64,000 nt of DNA, taken from NCBI RefSeq assembly GCF_004402705.1, contig NZ_SOFM01000011.1, forward strand, positions 29,210 to 93,209, given 5' to 3'. Below the pieces are notes generated by a model, which was not told where the DNA came from, searched no databases, and saw nothing but the letters and a program-made list of their open reading frames with translations. Of this stretch, positions 18,106-25,188 are shown piece by piece. Source of the stretch: Cryobacterium mannosilyticum. Its GTDB lineage: Bacteria; Actinomycetota; Actinomycetes; Actinomycetales; Microbacteriaceae. Position 1 is the stretch's first letter, and each line of letters opens with the position of its first letter. A program made the position numbers and the translations under genes.

Positions 18106-21100
18106 ATGACGTACCCCCAAGGTCAGCAATCAGGTTCGGCGGACCAGCAGTCCGGCTCGATCGTGCCGTCGCCGAACTTTCCCCAGATCGAAACCGAGGT
18201 GCTCTCGTTCTGGAAGGACGATGCCACCTTCCAGGCGTCGATCGACAACCGCGAAGGCGCGCCCGAGTGGGTCTTCTATGACGGCCCGCCGTTCGCCAAC
18301 GGCCTGCCGCACTACGGCCACCTCCTGACCGGGTACGCGAAGGACCTGTTCCCGCGTTTCCAGACCATGCGCGGCAAGCAGGTGCACCGCCGGTTCGGCT
18401 GGGACACCCACGGGCTGCCGGCCGAGCTCGAGGCCGAGCGGGAGCTCGGCATCGTCGACAAGAGCGAGATCGAGAAGATGGGCATCGGCGCCTTCAACGC
18501 CGTCGCCCGCAGCTCCGTGCTCAAGTACACCAAGGTGTGGGAGGAGTACGTCACCCGCCAGGCCCGCTGGGTCGACTTCGAGAACGACTACAAGACCCTC
18601 GACATCACCTTCATGGAGTCCGTGATCTGGGCCTTCAAGCGGCTGCACGACAAGGGGCTCGCCTACGAGGGCTACCGGGTGCTGCCGTACTGCTGGCGCG
18701 ACCAGACCCCGCTGTCCAACCATGAGCTGCGGATGGACGACGACGTCTACAAGATGCGCCAGGACCAGACGGTCACGGTCACCTTCCCGCTCGTCGGGGC
18801 GAAGGCGGAGGTGCTCGGCCTCACCGCCGTGCGTGCCCTCGCCTGGACGACGACCCCGTGGACCCTGCCGACCAACCTCGCCCTCGCCGTCGGCCCGCAG
18901 ATCGTCTACGCCGTCGTGCCGGCCGGCCCGAACGGCACCCCGGACGCCACCGTGCTCCGCGAGGAGACCGGGCGAACGGATGCCTCGGCCGAGGTGCTCG
19001 GCGCCGAGTACCTGATCGCGATCGACCTCGTCGGCAACTACGCCAAGGACCTCGGCTACGAGTCCGCGGCCGACGCGACCGCGGCGATCGCCCGCACCGT
19101 GCTCGGCAGCGAACTCGAGGGCGTCTCCTACGACCGGCTCTTCGACTACTACGCGGACACCGCGGTGTGGGGCACCGGGAACGCCTGGACCATCGTCGTG
19201 GCGGACTACGTCACCACCGCGGACGGCACCGGCATCGTGCACCAGGCCCCGGCCTACGGTGAAGAGGACCAGCGGATCTGCGAGGCCGCGGGCATCCCGG
19301 TGATCATCTCCCTCGACGACGGCGGCAAGTTCCTGCCCGACGTGCCCGAGGTGGCCGGCCTGCTCTGGTCGGACGCGAACAAGCCGCTCACCCAGCTGCT
19401 CCGCGCCGAGGGACGCCTGCTCCGCCAGGCCAGCTACGAGCACTCCTACCCGCACTGCTGGCGTTGCCGCAACCCCCTCATCTACAAGGCCGTCTCCAGC
19501 TGGTTCGTGCGGGTCACCGACTTCCGGGACCGGATGGAGGTGCTCAACCAGGACATCAACTGGGTCCCGGAGAACGTTAAGGACGGCCAGTTCGGCAAGT
19601 GGATCGGCAACGCCCGCGACTGGTCGATCAGCCGCAACCGCTACTTCGGCTCGCCGATCCCGGTCTGGAAGAGCGACAACCCCGACTACCCGCGGATCGA
19701 CGTCTACGGCTCGCTCGACGAGCTCGAGGCCGACTTCGGCGTGCGCCCGACCGACCTGCACCGCCCGTACATCGACGAGCTCACCCGGCCGAACCCCGAC
19801 GACCCGACCGGCCAGTCCACCATGCGGCGCATCACGGATGTGCTCGACGTCTGGTTCGACTCCGGCTCGATGCCCTTCGCCCAGGTGCACTACCCGTTCG
19901 AGAACCGGGATTGGTTCGACAGCCACAACCCGGCCGACTTCATCGTCGAGTACATCGGGCAGACCCGCGGCTGGTTCTACATGCTGCACGTGCTCTCGAC
20001 GGCGCTGTTCGACCGCCCCGCCTTCAAGAACGTCGTCAGCCACGGCATCGTGCTCGGCAACGACGGGCAGAAGATGTCGAAGTCCCTGCGCAACTACCCC
20101 GACGTGAACGAGGTGTTCGACCGGGACGGGTCGGATGCGATGCGCTGGTTCCTGATGAGCTCCTCCGTGCTGCGCGGCGGCAACCTCATCGTCACGGAGG
20201 AAGGCATCCGGGAGGGTGCCCGCCAGGTCATGCTCCCGCTCTGGAGCACCTGGTATTTCTTCTCCCTCTACGCCAACGCGTCCGGCGAGAACGGCTACGA
20301 CGCCTGCTGGCGCACCGACTCCACCGACGTGCTCGACCGGTACCTGCTCGCCAAGACCCGCGCCCTGATCACGGACGTCACCGCCGACCTGGAGAACCTG
20401 GACAGCACTCTCGCGTCCGCCCGGCTCCGGGACTTCGCCGACGTGCTCACCAACTGGTACGTGCGCCGGTCGCGCGACCGTTTCTGGGCCGGCGCCGCGG
20501 CCTCGGGAACCAGCGGCTCCGAGGCCTTCGACACCCTGTACACCGTGCTCGAAACGCTCACCCGGGTTGCCGCGCCCCTGCTCCCGCTCGTCACCGAGCG
20601 CATCTGGCAGGGACTCACCGGCGGCCGCAGCGTGCACCTCGAGGACTGGCCCGACCCAGAACTTTTCCCTGCCGACGATGTGCTCGTCGCGGCCATGGAC
20701 CAGGTGCGCACCATCAGTTCCACCGTGCTCTCCCTGCGCAAGCAGGCAGGCCTGCGCGTGCGCCTGCCGCTCGCGAACCTGACCGTGGTCACCACCGACA
20801 CGGCGGCGATGGCCCCGTTCGAGGCCATCCTCCGCGACGAGCTCAACATCAAGAACGTGTCCCTCGTGGAGCTCGCGGCCGACAGCGCCACCGCCTACGG
20901 CGTCACCTCCCGGCTCAACGTGAACGCCCGGGCCGCAGGCCCCCGACTCGGCAAGCAGGTGCAACAGGTGATCAAGGCCGCCCGCGCCGGCGACTGGACC
21001 GAGACCGACGGCATCGTCACCGCCGGCGGGATCGAACTGGCCCCGGGGGAGTACGAGCTCGTGCTGCAGACCGGCGGCCCGTCCGCCGACGCGGGCCAGG

Positions 21101-21549
21101 GCGCCGAGTCCGGCGACACGACCGCGCTCGCCCTGCTGCAGGGCGGCGGATTCGTGCTGCTCGACACGACCACGACGGCCGAACTCGAGGCCGAGGGATT
21201 CGCCCGGGACCTGATCCGTGCGGTGCAGGATACCCGCAAGTCAGCCGGATTCGAGGTGAGCGACCGCATCCGCCTCGACCTGGTCTTCTTCGACGACCTG
21301 GACGCGGCCACCTTCGCCCTCGCCGCCGGCGTCGATGTGCCGGCCGAAACCCTGACCACCCGCTTCGCCACCCACCGGGCGAGCGACGCCGACGCCGAGC
21401 TGCTGGCCGCGACCCTGCCGTCGGAGTGGCTCGGCGACCTGGTCGGCGCCCCAGTCGAACACTACGTGCGCTTCGAAGCGGGGCAGTACGCCAACCGGGG
21501 TGCCGTGCTCGTCGCCGTCGCCAGAGAGAACGGACTCATCCATGTCTAA
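18106..21549 (+). CDS. ileS: Isoleucine--tRNA ligase (IleS2, eukaryote-like type)
   Basis: 1147-residue class Ia synthetase that charges tRNA-Ile. The HIGH box is HYGH at 69-72 (NGLPHYGHLL) and KMSKS is at 656-660 (GQKMSKSLRN). These motifs and the length belong to the eukaryote-like IleS2 group rather than the E. coli type; that group is generally insensitive to mupirocin (established for the group, inferred here). The ATG at 18106 follows AGGAG with about 5-nt spacing, directly after the T-box; a frame open 34 codons further upstream lies inside the riboswitch and is not the start. The N terminus has a Gln/Ser-rich extension. folC overlaps its stop by 8 nt. Confidence 0.97.
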   Translation: MTYPQGQQSGSADQQSGSIVPSPNFPQIETEVLSFWKDDATFQASIDNREGAPEWVFYDGPPFANGLPHYGHLLTGYAKDLFPRFQTMRGKQVHRRFGWDTHGLPAELEAERELGIVDKSEIEKMGIGAFNAVARSSVLKYTKVWEEYVTRQARWVDFENDYKTLDITFMESVIWAFKRLHDKGLAYEGYRVLPYCWRDQTPLSNHELRMDDDVYKMRQDQTVTVTFPLVGAKAEVLGLTAVRALAWTTTPWTLPTNLALAVGPQIVYAVVPAGPNGTPDATVLREETGRTDASAEVLGAEYLIAIDLVGNYAKDLGYESAADATAAIARTVLGSELEGVSYDRLFDYYADTAVWGTGNAWTIVVADYVTTADGTGIVHQAPAYGEEDQRICEAAGIPVIISLDDGGKFLPDVPEVAGLLWSDANKPLTQLLRAEGRLLRQASYEHSYPHCWRCRNPLIYKAVSSWFVRVTDFRDRMEVLNQDINWVPENVKDGQFGKWIGNARDWSISRNRYFGSPIPVWKSDNPDYPRIDVYGSLDELEADFGVRPTDLHRPYIDELTRPNPDDPTGQSTMRRITDVLDVWFDSGSMPFAQVHYPFENRDWFDSHNPADFIVEYIGQTRGWFYMLHVLSTALFDRPAFKNVVSHGIVLGNDGQKMSKSLRNYPDVNEVFDRDGSDAMRWFLMSSSVLRGGNLIVTEEGIREGARQVMLPLWSTWYFFSLYANASGENGYDACWRTDSTDVLDRYLLAKTRALITDVTADLENLDSTLASARLRDFADVLTNWYVRRSRDRFWAGAAASGTSGSEAFDTLYTVLETLTRVAAPLLPLVTERIWQGLTGGRSVHLEDWPDPELFPADDVLVAAMDQVRTISSTVLSLRKQAGLRVRLPLANLTVVTTDTAAMAPFEAILRDELNIKNVSLVELAADSATAYGVTSRLNVNARAAGPRLGKQVQQVIKAARAGDWTETDGIVTAGGIELAPGEYELVLQTGGPSADAGQGAESGDTTALALLQGGGFVLLDTTTTAELEAEGFARDLIRAVQDTRKSAGFEVSDRIRLDLVFFDDLDAATFALAAGVDVPAETLTTRFATHRASDADAELLAATLPSEWLGDLVGAPVEHYVRFEAGQYANRGAVLVAVARENGLIHV

Positions 21550-22918
21550 GTCCAGCCCCACAGCAGGCGACGCCGCGCGGGAGGCCGGCGACGCCGTCTA
21601 CACGGCCCTGCTCGCCCGCGTCGGCGAAGGATCGCCGCGGCCCCGCCTCGAACCGACCAGGCGCGCCCTCGAACTGCTCGGCGACCCGCAGACCGTGTAC
21701 CCGATCATCCATATCACCGGCACCAACGGCAAGACCAGCACCAGCCGGATCGCCGAGAGCCTGCTCCGCGCGTACGGCCTGCGCACCGGCCTGCTGATCA
21801 GCCCGCACCTCGTGCGGCTCAATGAGCGCATCGTGATCGACGGTGAGTCGATCGAGGACGAGGCCCTCGCCGCGAACTGGGACGACATCGCCCCCTACCT
21901 GCGGATGGTCGACGACGAGCTCACCTCCGCCGGCGACGAACCGCTCACCTTCTTCGAGGCGCTCACCGTTCTCGCGTTCGCCTGCTTCGCGGACGCTCCC
22001 GTCGACGTCGCCGTGATCGAGGTCGGCATGGGCGGCGAGTGGGACTCCACCAACGTCGCCGACGGGCAGGTCGCCGTGATCACGCCGATCGCCCTTGACC
22101 ACACCAGGCGCCTCGGCGACACCATCGCGGAGATCGCCCGCACCAAGTCCGGGATCATCAAGCCCGCGGCATCCGTCGTCACGGCGAAGCAGGGCGAGCA
22201 GGCGCAGGCCGAACTCGAACGCGCCGTCGAACTGACCGAATCGACCCTGGCCAGTGAGGGCGAGGACTTCGCCCTGCTCGCCAGCCAGGTCGCCGTCGGC
22301 GGGCAGCTCATCTCGGTGCGCGGCCTGGCCGGCACCTATTCCGACCTGTTCCTGCCTCTCTACGGCACGCACCAGGCGCAGAACGCGGCCGTCGCGATCG
22401 CCGCCGTCGAATCGTTCATCGGCGCCGGCAGTCAGGAACTGGCCTACGACCTCGTCGAGGAGGGGCTCGCCTCCGCCACCTCGCCCGGCCGGCTGCAGCT
22501 GGTCGGCACCGACCCGACCGTGCTGGTGGATGCCGCGCACAACCCGCACGGCGCGGCCGCCCTCGCCGCGGCGCTGGATGCCTACTTCGACTTCGACGAG
22601 ATCGTCGCCGTCGTCGGCATCCTGGCCGACAAGGACGCCGCCGGGATCATCGCGGCGCTCGAGCCCATCGTCGCCCGCTTCCACGTCACCGCGTCGCACT
22701 CCGAGCGGGCCATCCCCGTCGACGACCTCGCCGACCTGGTGGCGCGCACGGTCGGTGACGACACCACCATCCGGTTCGACGACCTCGCCCAGGCGCTCGA
22801 ATCGGCCAGGGACTGGGCCGAGGAATCCCCGCGGCGCGCCGTCATCGTCACGGGGTCGATCACCCTCGTCGGTGAGGCGATCGCCCTGGCCGACGCCCGG
22901 GAATGGCTGGCGAAGTGA
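21542..22918 (+). CDS. folC: Bifunctional folylpolyglutamate synthase / dihydrofolate synthase
   Basis: 458-residue Mur-ligase-fold enzyme that adds glutamate to dihydropteroate and to folates, retaining them in the cell. The P-loop is ITGTNGKTST (58-67), followed by SPHLVRLNERI and, in the C-terminal domain, DAAHNPHGA. Length is normal. The ATG at 21542 lies inside the end of ileS (8-nt overlap), so it is probably co-translated with the T-box-controlled transcript. The following DUF4233 gene overlaps its stop. Confidence 0.96.
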   Translation: MSKSSPTAGDAAREAGDAVYTALLARVGEGSPRPRLEPTRRALELLGDPQTVYPIIHITGTNGKTSTSRIAESLLRAYGLRTGLLISPHLVRLNERIVIDGESIEDEALAANWDDIAPYLRMVDDELTSAGDEPLTFFEALTVLAFACFADAPVDVAVIEVGMGGEWDSTNVADGQVAVITPIALDHTRRLGDTIAEIARTKSGIIKPAASVVTAKQGEQAQAELERAVELTESTLASEGEDFALLASQVAVGGQLISVRGLAGTYSDLFLPLYGTHQAQNAAVAIAAVESFIGAGSQELAYDLVEEGLASATSPGRLQLVGTDPTVLVDAAHNPHGAAALAAALDAYFDFDEIVAVVGILADKDAAGIIAALEPIVARFHVTASHSERAIPVDDLADLVARTVGDDTTIRFDDLAQALESARDWAEESPRRAVIVTGSITLVGEAIALADAREWLAK

Positions 22919-23253
22919 GCCGTCGCTCGGTGAAACGGTCGCTGGCCTCGATCGTGCTGGGCTTCGAGATCATCGTCGTCTTCCTCGCCGCGCTGGTCAT
23001 CTTCGGCCTCGGCGCGCTGCCGGCGTGGCTCGCGCTCGGCGGGGGAGCGGCGCTCTGCCTGGCGATGGCCCTGGTGATCGGCCTGCTCGGCCGCGACTGG
23101 TCGTACTACGCCGGCTGGGCGATCCAGGCCATCGTCGTCGCGACGGGTTTCCTCAACCCCACGATGTTTTTCGTCGGCGCAATGTTCGCTGCCATGTGGA
23201 CGTACTGCATGGTCGTCGGCACCAGATTAGACAACCAGAAGGAGAGCTCATGA
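22915..23253 (+). CDS. DUF4233 small membrane protein
   Basis: 112-residue integral membrane protein with about four hydrophobic segments (SIVLGFEIIVVFLAALVIF; LPAWLALGGGAALCLAMALVI; YYAGWAIQAIVVATGFL; MFFVGAMFAAMWTYCMVVG). The family sits between folC and ndk in many actinobacteria, for example mycobacteria, and its function is unknown. The start chosen is GTG 22915, which overlaps the folC stop by 4 nt; an in-frame ATG at 22903 is the alternative. Its own stop overlaps the ndk ATG by 4 nt. Confidence 0.88.
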   Translation: MSRRSVKRSLASIVLGFEIIVVFLAALVIFGLGALPAWLALGGGAALCLAMALVIGLLGRDWSYYAGWAIQAIVVATGFLNPTMFFVGAMFAAMWTYCMVVGTRLDNQKESS

Positions 23254-23672
23254 GCACCCAGATCGAAGAAACCCTCGTATTGGTCAAGCCGGATGGCGTC
23301 GCCCGCAACCTGTCCGGTGAGATCCTGCGCCGGATCGAAGCAAAGGGATACTCCCTCGTCGACGTGAAGCTGGTCGAGCCCGAGCGGTCGCTGCTCGTGC
23401 AGCACTACGCAGAGCACGAGGGCAAGCCGTTCTTCGAACCGCTCGTCGAGTTCATGGAAAGCGGCGCCATCCTCGCCCTCCGGATCGCCGGCGAACGCGT
23501 GATCGAGGGCTTCCGCGCCCTCGCCGGGACGACCGACCCGACGACCGCGGCACCCGGTACCATCCGCGGCGACCTCGGCCGCGACTGGGGCGGAAAGGTG
23601 CAGCAGAACCTCGTTCACGGCTCCGACTCGCCCGAGTCCGCCGCCCGGGAGCTGGCCCTCTGGTTCGACTGA
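23250..23672 (+). CDS. ndk: Nucleoside diphosphate kinase
   Basis: 140-residue enzyme that transfers the gamma phosphate from ATP to other nucleoside diphosphates through a phosphohistidine. The active-site His is His123 in QNLVHGSDS, and the Kpn-type N terminus ETLVLVKPDGVARN is present. Length matches bacterial Ndk. The ATG at 23250 has a strong GAAGGAGAG site and overlaps the DUF4233 stop by 4 nt. The last codons and stop are the first unit of a 16-bp tandem repeat. Confidence 0.97.
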   Translation: MSTQIEETLVLVKPDGVARNLSGEILRRIEAKGYSLVDVKLVEPERSLLVQHYAEHEGKPFFEPLVEFMESGAILALRIAGERVIEGFRALAGTTDPTTAAPGTIRGDLGRDWGGKVQQNLVHGSDSPESAARELALWFD

Positions 23673-23725
23673 CCGCCGGTTCGACTGACCGCCGGTTCGA
23701 CTGACCGCCGGTTCGACTGATCGCC
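23662..23725 (+). repeat. 16-bp tandem repeat, four units, across the ndk stop codon
   Basis: Unit GGTTCGACTGACCGCC at 23662-23677, 23678-23693 and 23694-23709, with a fourth copy at 23710-23725 carrying one change (GATCGCC). Unit 1 encodes the last ndk residues and the stop. As 16 is not a multiple of 3, copies shift frame. This is a likely slippage tract; copy number may vary between strains. Confidence 0.95.
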
Positions 23726-23730
23726 CGGGG

Positions 23731-24141
23731 CTACTCCAGGCTCTTCCGCCGGGCCTCGATCTCGGCTTCGAGGTTCCGGATCCTCGCCGCCTCCGCGTGG
23801 AACTCGATCTCCCGTTCGAGGTCGGCCAGCTCGTCCTCCGTGGAGCGGCTCGGAACACCGGTGTACTTCCCGCGTGAGGGTTCTCCCGGTCGGGGTTCGC
23901 CCGGCCGGGAGGGTCGCGCCTGGCTCCGGCGGGGGTCGCCGAACGTGCCCCGATCGATCGGAGCCGCATACTCCCGCCCGACGGCGAACCAGAGGATGCT
24001 GCCGATCACTGGAAGCAGGATGACGATCATGATCCACACCAGCTTCGGCAGATGCTGAACCTGGCCGTCCTGCCTGGTGATGATGTCGATGAGCGCACCG
24101 AGCAGCAGCAGGAAGAACACCGCGGAGATCAGCATGTACAT
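23731..24141 (-). CDS. PLDc_N-domain membrane protein
   Basis: 136-residue protein with two N-terminal membrane segments (LISAVFFLLLLGALIDII; LVWIMIVILLPVIGSILWFAVG) matching the PLDc_N domain also found at the start of cardiolipin synthases, here without a catalytic domain. A basic, Pro/Gly/Glu-rich linker with repeated RPGEP follows, then a charged coiled-coil tail (ELADLEREIEFHAEAARIRNLEAEIEARRKSLE). The function of stand-alone PLDc_N proteins is unknown. It is probably leaderless: minus-strand TAGACT (24154-24149) lies 7 nt before the ATG. It is convergent with ndk. Confidence 0.85.
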   Translation of the reverse strand: MYMLISAVFFLLLLGALIDIITRQDGQVQHLPKLVWIMIVILLPVIGSILWFAVGREYAAPIDRGTFGDPRRSQARPSRPGEPRPGEPSRGKYTGVPSRSTEDELADLEREIEFHAEAARIRNLEAEIEARRKSLE

Positions 24142-24148
24142 GGGCGAC

Positions 24149-24154
24149 AGTCTA
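24149..24154 (-). promoter_or_regulatory. -10 element of a leaderless promoter (PLDc_N gene)
   Basis: Minus-strand TAGACT followed by 7 nt and then the ATG at 24141; no Shine-Dalgarno sequence is present. Confidence 0.5.
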
Positions 24155-24222
24155 GTGACCCTGGCGCGCTGAACGGGGGTCGATTTTGGTCGTTGATCAG
24201 GGGTCGAATCGGGCCTGCCGTG

Positions 24223-24292
24223 CCCCGCCGAACCGTGAGAGAAGTCGCCCTTTCCCGGGTGGAATACCTGCTTTTCTCACAGCTCGGCGGGG
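24223..24292. repeat. Long imperfect inverted repeat
   Basis: Two 22-nt arms (24223-24244 and 24271-24292), 19 of 22 complementary, flank a 26-nt loop. The outer 8 bp is CCCCGCCG/CGGCGGGG. It lies in the 169-bp gap between the VKOR gene end and the PLDc_N gene start. It could be a terminator for the VKOR transcript or a dispersed palindromic element. Confidence 0.75.
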
Positions 24293-24310
24293 TGGGGGGT
24301 TCGAGGCAGG

Positions 24311-24955
24311 TCAGAGCCGGTGCAGGAAGTCCATCTGCACCTGGGCGATCGCCGCGGCGACCAGGTAGCAGCCGATCGTGATCACGACGATCCAGGAATA
24401 GGCGCCGGCGGCGAAGCGACGCACGGCGGCAGGTGCCGGCAGGTTCCCCTCCGTGAGGTTGTGCAGCGTGACGGCGAGGAAGACCGGAATGGTCACGACC
24501 CAGGTCACCATGCACCACGGGCAGAGCACGTCCAGCACGAAGAAGCTCTGGCCCATCAGCCAGACCACCAGTGCGATCGCGCCGGTGACTCCGACGTTGA
24601 GGCCGATCCAGAACCAGCGGGCGAATCGGGCACCGGCGAGGATGCCGGCCCCGATCGTGATCACGACGGTCCAGCCGATGAGGCCGATCAGCGGGTTCGG
24701 GAAGCCGAAGATCGCGCCCTGCCACGAGCCCAGGTTGGTGCTGCAGCCCACCAGCACACTGAAGTTGCAGGAGAGCTGGGCCTGGGGATCCTCGAGGATG
24801 TGGATCTTGTCGAGGGTGAGCAGGAAGGCCGCGGTCAGGGCGATCAAACCGCCGATGATGAGGAAGATTGCGAGCCCGACGGGGCGCTTGGACGTCTCGG
24901 GCTGGGGCACCTTCGGATTATGCCATGCGCCTCGCGCGTCTTCCTGAGAATGCAT
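24311..24955 (-). CDS. Vitamin K epoxide reductase (VKOR) family membrane protein
   Basis: 214-residue membrane oxidoreductase. The redox CPWC pair is Cys145 and Cys148 (DVLCPWCMV), with the loop cysteines Cys63 and Cys71 (LSCNFSVLVGCSTN). Four to five hydrophobic helices follow a hydrophilic N terminus. Actinobacterial VKOR homologues re-oxidise DsbA-like proteins during extracytoplasmic disulfide formation, using menaquinone; no Dsb partner lies beside it here. The start is ATG 24955 (MHSQEDARG); the open frame continues upstream into the rne leader but has no start signal. It is divergent from rne. Confidence 0.93.
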   Translation of the reverse strand: MHSQEDARGAWHNPKVPQPETSKRPVGLAIFLIIGGLIALTAAFLLTLDKIHILEDPQAQLSCNFSVLVGCSTNLGSWQGAIFGFPNPLIGLIGWTVVITIGAGILAGARFARWFWIGLNVGVTGAIALVVWLMGQSFFVLDVLCPWCMVTWVVTIPVFLAVTLHNLTEGNLPAPAAVRRFAAGAYSWIVVITIGCYLVAAAIAQVQMDFLHRL

Positions 24956-24957
24956 GC

Positions 24958-25188
24958 GATAATCGAAGAAGTCGCTTGAGCCGCGCTCAAGCCGATGCCA
25001 GAGAAGGCCTAATGGGCAGCGAAAGCCCAGATTCATTGGTCCCACGACCAAAGGTATTAGCAGCCAGAGCCAAGAGCCGGTTGCGAACGAAGAGGATTCC
25101 CGAGGCTTTTGCGCAAGCAAAAACCTCGCATGAGAGTAGCCGGATGGGTGGCGCGGTCGCCCAAAACCGGTCAAGGAGCGCACCAGTG
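24958..25188 (+). promoter_or_regulatory. Structured 5' leader of the RNase E/G gene
   Basis: About 220 nt of untranslated leader. A -10-like GATAAT is at 24958-24963. Hairpins: 25013-25017 with 25025-25029; 25036-25041 with 25046-25051 (loop CCAC); and 25101-25112 with 25117-25128, a 12-bp stem with one mismatch closed by a GCAA (GNRA) tetraloop. The region is AT-richer than its neighbours. It is open in frame with rne from ATG 25012, but its codons (tta, gta, aga, agg, cca) are unlike those of real genes here, so I read it as non-coding. It could mediate autoregulation as in E. coli rne, by analogy only. Confidence 0.65.

Noticed and set aside
18130..20964. 944-codon minus-strand open frame opposite ileS
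   Set aside because: Antisense shadow of ileS; composition is Val/Gly/Arg/His-rich as expected of a GC-rich complement, with no start signal.
25012..25188. 59-codon N-terminal extension of RNase E/G from ATG 25012 with an AAGG site
   Set aside because: Codon use is unlike that of real genes here and the segment folds into hairpins; treated as leader, though translation cannot be fully excluded.
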